Shown here: one piece after another, positions 1 through 7,164 of the stretch
How the letters are laid out: the number at the start of each line of letters is the position of its first letter
Position numbering within the stretch: the stretch's first letter is position 1
Source of the DNA: JAIEPT01 sp038217425
GTDB lineage: Bacteria; Planctomycetota; Planctomycetia; Gemmatales; Gemmataceae
DNA: 38,344 nucleotides
Assembly: GCA_038217425.1 (NCBI GenBank)
Contig: JBBQPM010000054.1
Span: 1 to 38,344 of the forward strand
Reading direction: 5' to 3'
The notes under the pieces: generated by a model
Told to the model about the DNA's origin: nothing
Seen by the model: the letters and a program-made list of their open reading frames with translations, nothing else
Databases searched by the model: none
Position numbers and translations under genes: made by a program

Positions 1-112
1 TGCGGTAAATCCGCACGTCCGGTTCGATGAGCGGGAGGTGGAAACGGAGCACGGCGTGCGGGACTGAGCCACGCAGGGGAAACCCCGGTACACGGAAATC
101 CCGCCGCCTAAA
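1..112 (+). mobile_element. 3' end of a group II intron (domain V remainder onward)
   Basis: The first 25 bases read as the second half of a group II intron domain V hairpin: a tgcgg/ccgca stem closed by a taaa loop, then cacgtccggttc. The following gatgagcggg stretch and the later cctaaaccgcc are typical of what follows the reverse transcriptase/maturase gene in bacterial group II introns. The intron-encoded protein and the 5' half of domain V would lie left of the window. The exact 3' splice boundary is not clear from the sequence, so the end given is approximate. Confidence 0.6.
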
Positions 113-222
113 CCGCCGCGCCACCTCTCGACTCTACTCTCTTTCCTTTTCTCTTTCCTTTATTCCTGTCGGCACGAAATACAACGGCGTGCGTCTTTTC
201 CGTTGAACAAGAGAGGTTTTCA

Positions 223-753
223 ATGGCCGTTACAATACAGCATCGAATTTTTGCGATCTTGGATGCAATCAAGGCTGATTTCCCCCGTAGAAAGAGAGCC
301 GCTGAAGAGTTAATGAAAAAGATGGGACTACATGAATCTTTATACATTGATATTGCGCCCCCTGCTTCTGTTGTCACTGTTCCTACTTTTGACCCGAAGC
401 GGTCCATGGCGCTGACGCCAATGTTAAAAGCCCGGTTCGAGTATGCGGGTTCCTGGGATATCGCACAAAGTGTTTGGTTAAGTGCAAATGAAATGACTTC
501 GCACATGAAATTGAAGCGAATCAAAGATTACCACCGTTCGTTGCGTGAGAATTGGGACGGGTCGGCCCCGATGATGCTTTCGGACGACCGGCTGACGCTT
601 TTTGGAATAACGAAGGGCGTTCCGGATAATCTTATTTATTTGGCATGGACTAAAAACGATAAGGAGCCGGAAGTCTGGACCTACGCAGGCATGGAGTCAC
701 ACCATTTCAAGAACTTGAAACAATTCTTCAAGTGGTGCCTTGAGAGAGAGTAG
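223..753 (+). CDS. hypothetical protein, possibly SMI1/KNR4 (SUKH)-like
   Basis: Encodes 176 residues with no signal peptide or membrane segment. The ATG follows a GAGAGG ribosome binding site with good spacing. The N-terminal half is basic and helical; the C-terminal third (GVPDNLIYLAW, then EPEVWTYAG and LKQFFKWCL) resembles the tail of SMI1/KNR4 (SUKH)-type proteins, many of which are immunity proteins of contact-dependent toxins, but the match is only by eye. Base composition is visibly more AT-rich than that of neighbours, which together with the group II intron just upstream suggests recent acquisition. It stands alone: the next genes are on the opposite strand and a repeat begins 4 bases after its stop. 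Function is not known. Confidence 0.7.
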   Translation: MAVTIQHRIFAILDAIKADFPRRKRAAEELMKKMGLHESLYIDIAPPASVVTVPTFDPKRSMALTPMLKARFEYAGSWDIAQSVWLSANEMTSHMKLKRIKDYHRSLRENWDGSAPMMLSDDRLTLFGITKGVPDNLIYLAWTKNDKEPEVWTYAGMESHHFKNLKQFFKWCLERE

Positions 754-756
754 GAA

Positions 757-873
757 GGGGAAAGAAAAGGGGTCAGGTTGAAGAGGTTTCGTCCAAGAAT
801 AACGAACCTGCCCTATTTCGTTTCCCGATCAGTCCTTCATTCAAAATTTTAACCCGACCCCTTTTCTCTTTGC
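757..873. repeat. dispersed repeat with inverted ends, copy 1
   Basis: Starts just after the stop codon at 753. The first 85 bases are closely repeated at 2224-2309. The outer ends are imperfect inverted repeats: gaaaaggggtcaggtt at the left and aacccgaccccttttc at the right, so the whole unit could fold into a long hairpin or be a small non-autonomous element. It fills the gap between two convergent genes and may also act as a terminator. Confidence 0.65.
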
Positions 874-884
874 CATGGACGACT

Positions 885-1949
885 TCATTTCTCGAAGGCG
901 AACACGCGTTGCCAGTCGTCATTCATGCTGACAATGTTCCATCGGTATTTTTCCGCTGCATTGAGCGAGGCGCGATTCGCTTCTGCGTAGGCATATTCGC
1001 GTGTCGCGTCATCGTGGTTGATTATCAATTGCAGCGACTTGTATTTGCTTCCCTGGCAATACTGAAGCATCGCGATATCGCCGCCCGTGCGAACGTTGCC
1101 AGCCGCGAACACAGGTCGTTTGCCGATGTGCAGTCCGATTTCGACGGGCTTATCGTCTTGATCGCAAACACACAGGAGCTGAGAGAGGAGAAATAGCATC
1201 CGCTTGCCGTCCTTTTCCATGGACTTCTTTTTCATGCTGCTGCCAATGACTTGCTGCGGCGGTATTCCGTAGGCATCCAGCGCAAACGTCCGCATCAGAT
1301 CGGAGAAGCCGCCTGAACAAATCCATGTCTGGAAACCATTGGCGCGTAGGTATCGCAGCAGTTCGGTCATCGGCTGATACGTCATTTTGGGATAAAGCTG
1401 GTCGAACTTTGGGTGCCTAGCGGTTTTGAAAAAGTCGCGTGCCTCCTTGTCGAACTGGTCTTGCGGCATGTCTCCGTGAGTGGCTGTTACCAATTCAAGC
1501 ACGGCCTTCATGCCCGCTTTATGAAAATGCTCCTGATCACCGTCCAGCGCGGCCTTGTATGGTTGCTTATCCTTGAGAGTGGGATCCTGGGCCGCCATCG
1601 CTTTGATTCTCTCACGCGTAAACTCGATCTCGACCGTCGGCTTCTCGCACCAAAGTGTGCCGTCGTTGTCGAAGGTGGCAATTCGGTCAGCGATCGGAAT
1701 AAAATCGGCTCCGCCTTCCTTGATCGCTCCGGCCACAAAATCGAGGATCGCCGTCTTCGCGGGGCCGGTTTTCCACGAAGGGAGCGGATCGGGTTGACCC
1801 GTTTGATTTCGCGCCGAGCATTCGACCGCCGGCAACGCTTGCATCTGCGCCAAGACATGACTTGGCGCGAAATTCTGATGGGTCATCGCACCGAAGCCAA
1901 TTAAGGCGCCGACGCAAAGGTAAGCAACAATGAATCGCCATGGCCTCAT
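885..1949 (-). CDS. secreted or membrane-anchored HAD-family phosphatase
   Basis: Haloacid dehalogenase superfamily hydrolase, probably a phosphoserine-phosphatase-like phosphomonoesterase acting outside the cytoplasm. Motif I is FDNDGTLWCEKP (nucleophile and acid/base aspartates), motif II is the Ser of WICSGGFSD, and motifs III/IV are around HIGKRPVFAAGN and TGGDIAML. The N-terminus MRPWRFIVAYLCVGALIGFG is a hydrophobic signal or anchor. Of two neighbouring ATGs (1955 and 1949) the second is preferred because GGAG lies 8 bases before it. In relatives motif IV usually reads GNSDGDxxML; here the loop is GNVRTGGDIAML, a small insertion or change at a metal-binding loop, so activity could be altered. 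The substrate cannot be told from sequence. It is monocistronic, lying between two copies of a dispersed repeat. Confidence 0.85.
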   Translation of the reverse strand: MRPWRFIVAYLCVGALIGFGAMTHQNFAPSHVLAQMQALPAVECSARNQTGQPDPLPSWKTGPAKTAILDFVAGAIKEGGADFIPIADRIATFDNDGTLWCEKPTVEIEFTRERIKAMAAQDPTLKDKQPYKAALDGDQEHFHKAGMKAVLELVTATHGDMPQDQFDKEARDFFKTARHPKFDQLYPKMTYQPMTELLRYLRANGFQTWICSGGFSDLMRTFALDAYGIPPQQVIGSSMKKKSMEKDGKRMLFLLSQLLCVCDQDDKPVEIGLHIGKRPVFAAGNVRTGGDIAMLQYCQGSKYKSLQLIINHDDATREYAYAEANRASLNAAEKYRWNIVSMNDDWQRVFAFEK

Positions 1950-1977
1950 CGACATCGCTCCATTCGTGGTGAACCGC

Positions 1978-2263
1978 TCACGCCGCCAGCAATTGAATCG
2001 CATACGCAATGGCGCCCACGCAGAACGGCCAAAACCTGCCTTCGCGCTCTTTGGGCAATTCGGCCTGAGCGCTGGTGATCAACATCCCGCCAGTAACATG
2101 CAAAAAGCCTCGCAAACATCAACTCGGAAATCGGTAAGAAATAGCGCACCACATATCCCAGCGGAACGCTGACCGTCAAGATCCAACTGCCGAGGCGGCG
2201 ATAGGCCACGCCGCATTTTTCGCGGGGAAAGAAAAAGGGTAAGGTTGAAAATGTTTCGTCCAA
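1978..2263 (-). pseudogene. frameshifted small membrane protein
   Basis: Two frames together give one small membrane protein. The upstream frame reads AYRRLGSWILTVSVPLGY then FLPISELMFARLFA. After a shift near 2100-2106, at a run of five A on the plus strand, the other frame continues GGMLITSAQAELPKE and ends FCVGAIAYAIQLLAA before a TGA at 1978-1980. Each half has a transmembrane-like segment, and the second frame ends neatly just before the HAD gene start at 1949. Either the gene is broken or the homopolymer length is a sequencing error. The true start is uncertain because the 5' end runs into the repeat at 2224-2309. Confidence 0.55.
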
Positions 2264-2309
2264 GAATAACGAACCTGCCCTTTTTTCCTTTCCCGATCAG
2301 TCCTTCATT
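2224..2309. repeat. dispersed repeat, copy 2 (right end missing)
   Basis: Close match to 757-841, including the shared core tttcgtccaagaataacgaa and the tail cccgatcagtccttcatt. The sequence diverges right after ttcatt, so the right inverted end seen in copy 1 is absent. It lies 18 bases from the stop codon of the next gene (2328). Confidence 0.65.
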
Positions 2310-2327
2310 GTCGGCTAAGCGGAACAT

Positions 2328-3608
2328 CTACCACATCGGCACGGTCAACTCCACGCGCTGGTCGCCGCGCAGGACGGTGAGTCGGACGGAGTCGCCGGGA
2401 CCGTGACGGAGACGCACGTCAATGAGGAACTGCGACTCGGTCATCGAAGCGGCCTTGCCGTCCACCGCCACGATGACGTCGCCGTTTTTGATGCCGGCTT
2501 GCTGCAACTTCGGCGCCCCCTTGCCGAAAAGTCCCTTGACCGCCAGCGCCATCTGATCGGCCGCGATCCCGCGTTTCTCCCTGTCGGCGGCATTGAGCGG
2601 CTCCGTCTTGAGTCCCTGGCGCAATCCGTACCACGATGACGCCCGCCAGCCGATGTCCGATTCTTTCCAGTTGCCTTTCAGCGCGATGTCAACATCCAGG
2701 CTTGTGCCCTTACGCTTCACGGAAGCCTTGAGCGTCGTCTCGCCAGGGACGTTGTGCAGCACCCACTGGATGTCCGCCATCGACAGCAGCGGTTGACCGT
2801 TCAGGCGCTCCAACTCGTCGCCGTCCTTGACGCCCGCTCTGGACGCGGGAGAGTCGGCCATGACGGATTGAATCTTCAGTCCATCCTTGTCGTCCATGCG
2901 CAGACCGATGCGATTGGGCATCGGAAACACCCACAAATCTCCGAGCGTCAGCTTCTTGTTGAGCCATTTGTCGCGCAGGGCATACTCGCGGACCATGTGG
3001 CAATGGATACAGTTTTGCCGCGTCGTCGCCTTGCTCCCCTTGTCGGTCAGACCGGGGATTCTTTCGGGAGCTGGGTAATCGGGCGCCTTGCCGACCTTGT
3101 CCGCGAGAGACGCCTTGTTGCCGGGATAGCCCTTGTGAACTTCAAGAGCACGTTCCATCGTCTTCGTGAACGCGGGGACATTGTGGAACCAGTCCGATTG
3201 AGGGCCGGTCGCCGTGCGCGTGCCGAAGCGGCCGTAGATGGCGCCGTCGGCGTTCATGAACATCGCCGACCACGAATTGTCGAAGTCGATCTGGAACAGC
3301 GCCAGATCGAGCCCGTTGGTCTGTACGATTCGGACGCACACGAATTGATCTTCAAGTGCCTTCAATGCCGCGTCGGGTTGATTGACCGCCTTGTCGAGCG
3401 TCTTGCCCGGCGGGCACGGCACGTAGCGGAGCACGATGAGCAAGGGCTTGCCGGTCGATTTGGCAAGCGCCTTGGCCTTGGGCAGATCGTCGTAGATCCA
3501 GTGGGGCGCGATGTCCACGTCCTTGAGCGCAAGCTGCAATTCCGACTGCGCTCGGACCGAACCCGACAGTAGAAAGACAGCCACGGCGGCGGAAACCAGC
3601 ATGCGCAT
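2328..3608 (-). CDS. secreted thioredoxin-like protein with CxxCH motif and two PDZ domains
   Basis: 426 residues. Residues 1-20 are a signal peptide (AVFLLSGSVRA-Q). Residues about 38-160 look like a thioredoxin fold; the redox position is a single Cys, C65 in RYVPCPPGKTLD, instead of CxxC. Residues 200-204 are CIHCH, a c-type haem attachment motif. Residues about 232-312 and 345-425 are two PDZ domains (AGVKDGDELERLNGQ and AGIKNGDVIVAVDGK). Thioredoxin/PDZ fusions are known in planctomycetes, some reported as selenoproteins; no in-frame TGA is used here. It probably works in the periplasm in protein quality control or redox sensing, which is inference. A smaller thioredoxin-like gene lies 61 bases upstream on the same strand, so the two may be co-transcribed. 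GGAG precedes the ATG. Confidence 0.8.
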   Translation of the reverse strand: MRMLVSAAVAVFLLSGSVRAQSELQLALKDVDIAPHWIYDDLPKAKALAKSTGKPLLIVLRYVPCPPGKTLDKAVNQPDAALKALEDQFVCVRIVQTNGLDLALFQIDFDNSWSAMFMNADGAIYGRFGTRTATGPQSDWFHNVPAFTKTMERALEVHKGYPGNKASLADKVGKAPDYPAPERIPGLTDKGSKATTRQNCIHCHMVREYALRDKWLNKKLTLGDLWVFPMPNRIGLRMDDKDGLKIQSVMADSPASRAGVKDGDELERLNGQPLLSMADIQWVLHNVPGETTLKASVKRKGTSLDVDIALKGNWKESDIGWRASSWYGLRQGLKTEPLNAADREKRGIAADQMALAVKGLFGKGAPKLQQAGIKNGDVIVAVDGKAASMTESQFLIDVRLRHGPGDSVRLTVLRGDQRVELTVPMW

Positions 3609-3669
3609 AGGGGGACTCCGAGAGAAGGAAGGCTCGCCTAAGTAGCGAGCAACCCGGGATCAAGACACG

Positions 3670-4221
3670 TCATTTCTTGGGCAGGATCTTGGCAATGTCG
3701 GCCAGGACGGCCTCGATCGCCTGGTCGTTCAGCTCGCCCTGCTTGAAGGCATGGTTGACGCGGACGACGGATTCGGTGTAAAGCACGACGGTCACGTCCG
3801 CGTTCTTCGCCAGCTTGTAGTCCTTGAGCACGGCCGGATCCTCGATGCTGAGGATCGTGCGCTTGAGCCGCTTTGTCTTGGCGACTTGTTCGAGTTCCTT
3901 GCGAAACGCTTCGCCGTCCTTGAGGAAGACGACGAAAGCGCCGAGGTCTTGCTGGCTATGCAAGTCGGTCTTGGCTTCGAGTTGGGTGATGAGCTTCACG
4001 AGGGGTTCGCTGCGGTCGCGCGCGAAGATCATGACGACGGGGTTGAGCCCATTCTCACAAACCAGGCAATGCGGTTCGTTGGCGAATTCGCCGTTGATGT
4101 TGAGGGGACGGAATGCGCCGGGAATATCGTCTTTCGGCTGCGGGCCGGATCGAAACGGCGTCTGTGCCCACGCCAATCCGCTGATCAGGAGCAGAACGGC
4201 TGCGTAGCGAAAGCGTGACAT
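3670..4221 (-). CDS. secreted thioredoxin-fold-like protein
   Basis: 183 residues from the ATG at 4221, chosen because GAGGATC lies at proper spacing and because it gives a clean signal peptide (MSRFRYAAVLLLISGLAWAQ). The mature part has a CxxC-type pair in PHCLVCENGLNP, followed by strand PVVMIFAR and later DVTVVLYTESVVRVNHAF, a layout like thioredoxin or TlpA-like folds. Function is unknown; redox activity is inferred only from the CLVC motif. It is followed 61 bases downstream on the same strand by the larger thioredoxin/PDZ protein, which supports a shared periplasmic role. Confidence 0.7.
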   Translation of the reverse strand: MSRFRYAAVLLLISGLAWAQTPFRSGPQPKDDIPGAFRPLNINGEFANEPHCLVCENGLNPVVMIFARDRSEPLVKLITQLEAKTDLHSQQDLGAFVVFLKDGEAFRKELEQVAKTKRLKRTILSIEDPAVLKDYKLAKNADVTVVLYTESVVRVNHAFKQGELNDQAIEAVLADIAKILPKK

Positions 4222-4324
4222 CGATAGATCCTCGCGGGGCAAGTTGGCAGTTTGATACGTTACGGGGCCCACGACCCGGATGCAAGCGAAAAGAAAGTAC
4301 AGGGGAAAGGGATTAGCCCAAGTT

Positions 4325-4754
4325 ACCAAGAACGACAAGCTCGACGCCGACAAACTCTCCGCCCTGCTGCGCGGCGGCAACTTCCCCGTCGCGTACGTCT
4401 ATCCGCAAGGGCTGCGCAAGACGCGCGATTCGAGCCCGCTACTTTGCCTGGCCGCGCGCGGGGAACGGAAGCGTTTCTGGGGCGTCGATTCGGGCCGAAA
4501 GCTCCGAGGCGGCAGCGTCTTTCGCCGAGGCAAAGGCGATTGGGGCTTCGACCCCGCAAATGTGTTTGGCGCCGCCTCACGCGCGCAGCGCGTCGGGCGA
4601 TGGTCGCCCGAATCGCGAACGATTCCGACGCAGAGATCCAACCGGATGCCTCGTCAAGACCGCCTGAAGGCAACTTGGGCAACGAAGAAATTTGTCCAAT
4701 TCTTCAACCTTCCGCGGTGCGCGCTCTTGACGAGGGAGGCAATAAATGGGTTCG
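4325..4754 (+). mobile_element. IS110-family transposase remnant, copy 1
   Basis: A 430-bp block nearly identical to 12815-13228. Its first part encodes the end of the IS110-type DEDD N-terminal domain: KNDKLDADKLSALLRGG then FPVAYVYPQGLRKTRD. After that the transposase similarity stops and both copies share the same unrelated sequence, so the internal deletion predates the duplication. This copy lacks the transposase start but keeps the LDADK residues that copy 2 has lost by a 15-bp deletion. An inverted repeat (cctcgtcaaga near 4650 and tcttgacgagg near 4727) lies near the right end. The right boundary, ataaatgggttcg, ends 20 bases from the stop codon of the VOC gene. Confidence 0.75.
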
Positions 4755-4774
4755 GCGTGTCTTGCTTGCCCGCG

Positions 4775-5161
4775 TCACTCCACTTTCGTTGCGATCCACC
4801 ACGTAGTGCCGCCAGCATCCTTGACCCCGCCACGCTTGTCTTCGTCGCCCTTCTTGACAGGGGCCTGCACGGATTCTGCGCCCGCTTCGAGAGCCAGCCG
4901 GTAGGTTGCGTCAACGTCCGAGACATAAATGTGGGCGTATGCCGGGATCGGCGGCCACCCTTCGCCACCGTCGGCGAGCATGACCACGGTATCCCCGATT
5001 CGGACCTCGGCGTGCAAGAGCTTGCCGTCCGCGTCCGGGAACCGGCGGAGTTCCGCAGCACCAAAGACACGGACCAGGAAGTCGATGGTGCGGCTCGCGC
5101 CATCAACGATCAGGTAGGGGGAGACGGTGGTGTAGCCGTGCGGTTTGAATGGCGGACTCAT
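4775..5161 (-). CDS. VOC-family (glyoxalase/bleomycin resistance-like) protein
   Basis: 128 residues, the usual size for a single-chain vicinal oxygen chelate protein of the PhnB-like branch. It starts with VSPYLIVDGASRTIDFLVRV, has the beta-alpha-beta-beta-beta pattern typical of the fold, a middle HAEVRIGDTVVMLAD and a final VKDAGGTTWWIATK. GAGG precedes the ATG. These proteins bind a metal and may detoxify or modify small molecules; the substrate cannot be predicted. It lies between an attC-like site (upstream, 5194-5291) and an IS110 remnant abutting its 3' end, so it looks like a mobile gene cassette whose own attC was replaced or interrupted by the IS. Confidence 0.85.
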   Translation of the reverse strand: MSPPFKPHGYTTVSPYLIVDGASRTIDFLVRVFGAAELRRFPDADGKLLHAEVRIGDTVVMLADGGEGWPPIPAYAHIYVSDVDATYRLALEAGAESVQAPVKKGDEDKRGGVKDAGGTTWWIATKVE

Positions 5162-5193
5162 GAAAACTTTCCTCGGAGGACCGGCCCTCTACA

Positions 5194-5291
5194 GCCGAAC
5201 GCACCAGTTCACCCGCCGGGGCCGCTGCAACGGCGCGGTGTCGCGCGAAACGAGAATGCGGCCCCGGTCGCGGTGCAACGGATTGTTCGGC
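5194..5291 (-). other. attC-like integron recombination site A
   Basis: A 98-bp imperfect palindrome with outer ends gccgaac and gttcggc and inner arms cgccggggccgc and gcggccccggtcg. It has the size and two-arm architecture of an integron attC site. On the minus strand it begins 47 bases after the hicA stop and ends 32 bases before the VOC start, exactly where an attC sits between cassettes. The 7-mers differ from the consensus RYYYAAC/GTTRRRY at one position each (G/C in the middle), but do so as a complementary pair. Confidence 0.7.
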
Positions 5292-5338
5292 GAAACGTAC
5301 GTTTCACTCGACCTGCCTTTCTTCTTTTATGCTCCGAC

Positions 5339-5524
5339 TTACGGCCCGTCCTGCGATAACGACTTCAAAATCTTCTTGGCGAGCAACTCGTTTACCTCGC
5401 GATGTCTTGGCACGGGCTCGGATTTTCCGCTCTTTGGGTTATGGTAGATGTCGTGCTTGGAGCCGTTGCGTAACAGGACGCATCCAACACGTTCAAGTTC
5501 GGCGACCAAATCGCGGCGTTTCAT
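5339..5524 (-). CDS. hicA: HicA family mRNA interferase toxin
   Basis: 61 residues, typical HicA length. The fold is a small double-stranded-RNA-binding-like domain that cleaves mRNA. The N-terminus MKRRDLVAELERVGC is the HicA signature. The catalytic His region is GSKHDIYHNPKSGKSEPVPR, with H24 as the likely catalytic residue, and the tail is EVNELLAKKILKSL. It overlaps the upstream antitoxin gene by 4 bases (ATGA), so the two are translationally coupled in the order antitoxin then toxin. It sits in an integron-like cassette followed by attC-like site A; toxin-antitoxin pairs are common stabilisers of such arrays. Confidence 0.9.
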   Translation of the reverse strand: MKRRDLVAELERVGCVLLRNGSKHDIYHNPKSGKSEPVPRHREVNELLAKKILKSLSQDGP

Positions 5525-5712
5525 GCGACTTCGAGCTCTTCGACTTTCTTGATGCCTGGAATATCTTCTGCCGAGAACATTTCGTAGAGGTCACGCAGGT
5601 GCTCCTTGAGGTCGTCTAAATTGTCACCTTGCGTCCAGTGATCGGGGTGAGAATTCAAATAACCTAAATATCTGCCGTCGGGTTCCTTCCAGTACGTAAA
5701 CTTGGTTGTCAT
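5521..5712 (-). CDS. hicB: HicB-like antitoxin
   Basis: 63 residues. The core resembles the partial RNase H fold of HicB: a strand YWKEPDGRYLGYLNSHPDHW, then GDNLDDLKEHLRDLYEMF. The usual C-terminal DNA-binding helix-turn-helix or ribbon is missing, so this short form probably neutralises HicA by direct contact only. It is the first gene of a coupled pair with hicA. Upstream on the same strand is a broken toxin-like gene. Confidence 0.8.
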   Translation of the reverse strand: MTTKFTYWKEPDGRYLGYLNSHPDHWTQGDNLDDLKEHLRDLYEMFSAEDIPGIKKVEELEVA

Positions 5713-5737
5713 GATTTGTCATCCCTTCACATTTGCG

Positions 5738-5927
5738 TCACTCGCGGTCAGTACCCTCGAACGCAATCACCTGATCGAACGAGCCCAGCCAGGGCCGGCC
5801 GTCCCGTCGAACGACTCGTGGTCTCTGTTTCGACGTCGTGAAAGGCCGATTCGACTTCGGCGGGCGTAAGGCCGTGCTCGGCAATTTGCTCCACGTTTCC
5901 GCCTGGGTCGTCAACCCACAAGAACAT
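5738..5927 (-). pseudogene. frameshifted small toxin-like protein (BrnT or related)
   Basis: From ATG at 5927 the frame reads MFLWVDDPGGNVEQIAEHGL then TPAEVESAFHDVET and TTSRSTGRP, a pattern familiar from small planctomycete and cyanobacterial proteins resembling BrnT-like toxins. Around 5795-5805 the reading frame moves: one frame ends early at 5748, while the other gives WLGSFDQVIAFEGTDRE and stops at 5738. A one-base insertion in a G/C-rich run explains both. The C-terminus also looks shorter than relatives. No attC-like site separates it from the neighbouring hicBA or the upstream gene. Confidence 0.5.
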
Positions 5928-6005
5928 TTTATCCACCGGGGCCTCCCAGCGGCAAAACGGCACGAATGTCCAAGGCGCTTTTGGCCGTTTTTCTCTTCGA
6001 CAATC

Positions 6006-6374
6006 TCATGGCTCGATCGCCGAGATAATCGGCTCTCCAAATCGAGAGAGTGTTTCACGAGCGAGGTCCCACCCGAATTCGGTCAAGCCGGCGGCTTTCG
6101 GTCCGTGCGACTCGAAATAGCGTGATAGCAAAGGGATCACGATGCCCTCTTCCGGCGCCCCCAATTCGACAAGTACGGCTGCCGGCTGGCTCGGATGACG
6201 AGCTTGCTGAAAAAGGCGAAATCGGGTGGCGCTGTCTTTCCGGCCATCAATGCACACGACCGTCCGCTGCTCCGCCTCATCTGCGATGCTCGCGTGCATC
6301 GTGTGGTCGCCGTAGAAGTCGACCCACTCCACTTGCAAGTTCTTGCCGAGAGCAGTAAGGGGAGGCAACATCAA
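6006..6374 (-). CDS. hypothetical cassette protein
   Basis: 122 residues with no signal peptide or membrane segment. It contains WVDFYGDHTMHASIADEAEQ, VVCIDGRKDSATRF and GAPEEGIVIPLLSRYF; I do not recognise the family. The start is one of two adjacent ATGs at 6374 and 6371, only 16-19 bases from the end of attC-like site B, with no good Shine-Dalgarno sequence. This fits a promoterless cassette gene read from outside. A function cannot be assigned. Confidence 0.65.
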   Translation of the reverse strand: MMLPPLTALGKNLQVEWVDFYGDHTMHASIADEAEQRTVVCIDGRKDSATRFRLFQQARHPSQPAAVLVELGAPEEGIVIPLLSRYFESHGPKAAGLTEFGWDLARETLSRFGEPIISAIEP

Positions 6375-6389
6375 GACCCCGTCTTTTTC

Positions 6390-6487
6390 GGCGAACGCAC
6401 CAGTTCACCCGCCGGGGCCGCTGCAACGGCGTGGTGTCGCGCGGGAAAGGAATGCGGCGCCGGTCGGCGTGCAGCACGTTGTTCGGC
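6390..6487 (-). other. attC-like integron recombination site B
   Basis: A 98-bp site, the same length as site A and closely similar in sequence: ends ggcgaac and gttcggc, shared inner arms cgccggggccgctgcaac and gcggcgccggtcgg, and shared centre gtgtcgcgcg. On the minus strand it lies between the SMI1/KNR4 gene (stop at 6576) and the hypothetical gene starting at 6374. The similarity to site A is high, as expected for attC sites of one chromosomal array. Confidence 0.72.
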
Positions 6488-6575
6488 GTTGCCCACGCCC
6501 CGCCTGAAAAATCTAACCTGACCCATTTGCTCTTCTTTCCTTTTGCTCTTCTTTTGCTCTTTAGGCCCCGCCTTC

Positions 6576-7037
6576 TCAGTCCTTGATCACCTTCTTGATG
6601 AAGCCGACAAAATCCGGGGCGAACTTTGACCACAACATGGGACGGTCGTCCGGCTCTTCGGAATACTCGTGGTTCCACAAGAGCACGGGATAGCCTTTTG
6701 GCGTCGCGGCCTTCCGAAGATCATAGCAAAAATAACTTCCGCCCCAATCACTTGCGAACGGAACGACTGGCCCATCCGCCATTCCTTCAATATCGGATCG
6801 CATTTCAGACAGCTGGCGGCCAAGATCGAGATGATCTTTTCGGCCGACTCCGAACAACCAGACATAACCGACAACACCGCCGTTACCTCGTAGCAGGAAT
6901 TCCCGATGAGCATCGGGTAACACGAACTCGTGCTTGGCCTCGAACGCGGCAATCGCCTTGGCAACTGCCGCCTTGTCGAGTTCCGTGTCTTCGTGGGCAA
7001 GAATGGCTGCCCAGGTCTTGTCATCGATGTGGGGCAT
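6576..7037 (-). CDS. SMI1/KNR4 (SUKH) family protein
   Basis: 153 residues. The SUKH fold is visible as FEAKHEFVLPDAHREFLLRG then NGGVVGYVWLFGVG, a middle VVPFASDWGGSYFCYDL, the turn GYPVLLWNHEYSEEPDD and the last helix FAPDFVGFIKKVI. This family includes many immunity proteins against secreted nuclease or deaminase toxins, and is frequent in integron cassettes and polymorphic-toxin loci. No cognate toxin lies next to it. It is flanked by attC-like sites B (downstream) and C (upstream), so it is a complete one-gene cassette. Confidence 0.88.
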   Translation of the reverse strand: MPHIDDKTWAAILAHEDTELDKAAVAKAIAAFEAKHEFVLPDAHREFLLRGNGGVVGYVWLFGVGRKDHLDLGRQLSEMRSDIEGMADGPVVPFASDWGGSYFCYDLRKAATPKGYPVLLWNHEYSEEPDDRPMLWSKFAPDFVGFIKKVIKD

Positions 7038-7059
7038 TCGGATCTCCGTTCGCCAAAGC

Positions 7060-7160
7060 CCCTAACGACTGCGTTCACTTGCCGGGCCGGCTGCAAGGAA
7101 CGTGATGTCTCGAAACACCGAAAAAATGCCGGGCCGGTCAAGGACAATGCTTTGTTAGCC
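7060..7160 (-). other. attC-like integron recombination site C
   Basis: A 101-bp imperfect palindrome whose ends match the attC consensus best of the four: ccctaac at 7060-7066 and gttagcc at 7154-7160. Inner arms are cttgccgggccggc and gccgggccggtcaagg, near-perfect complements. On the minus strand it begins 5 bases after the stop at 7165 and ends 23 bases before the SMI1/KNR4 start at 7037. Confidence 0.78.
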
Positions 7161-7164
7161 GCCA

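Noticed and set aside
4252..5359. Long plus-strand frames over the IS110 remnant and the VOC gene
   Set aside because: They join a transposase fragment to the antisense of the VOC gene; codons and protein composition make no sense beyond the short IS110-like part.
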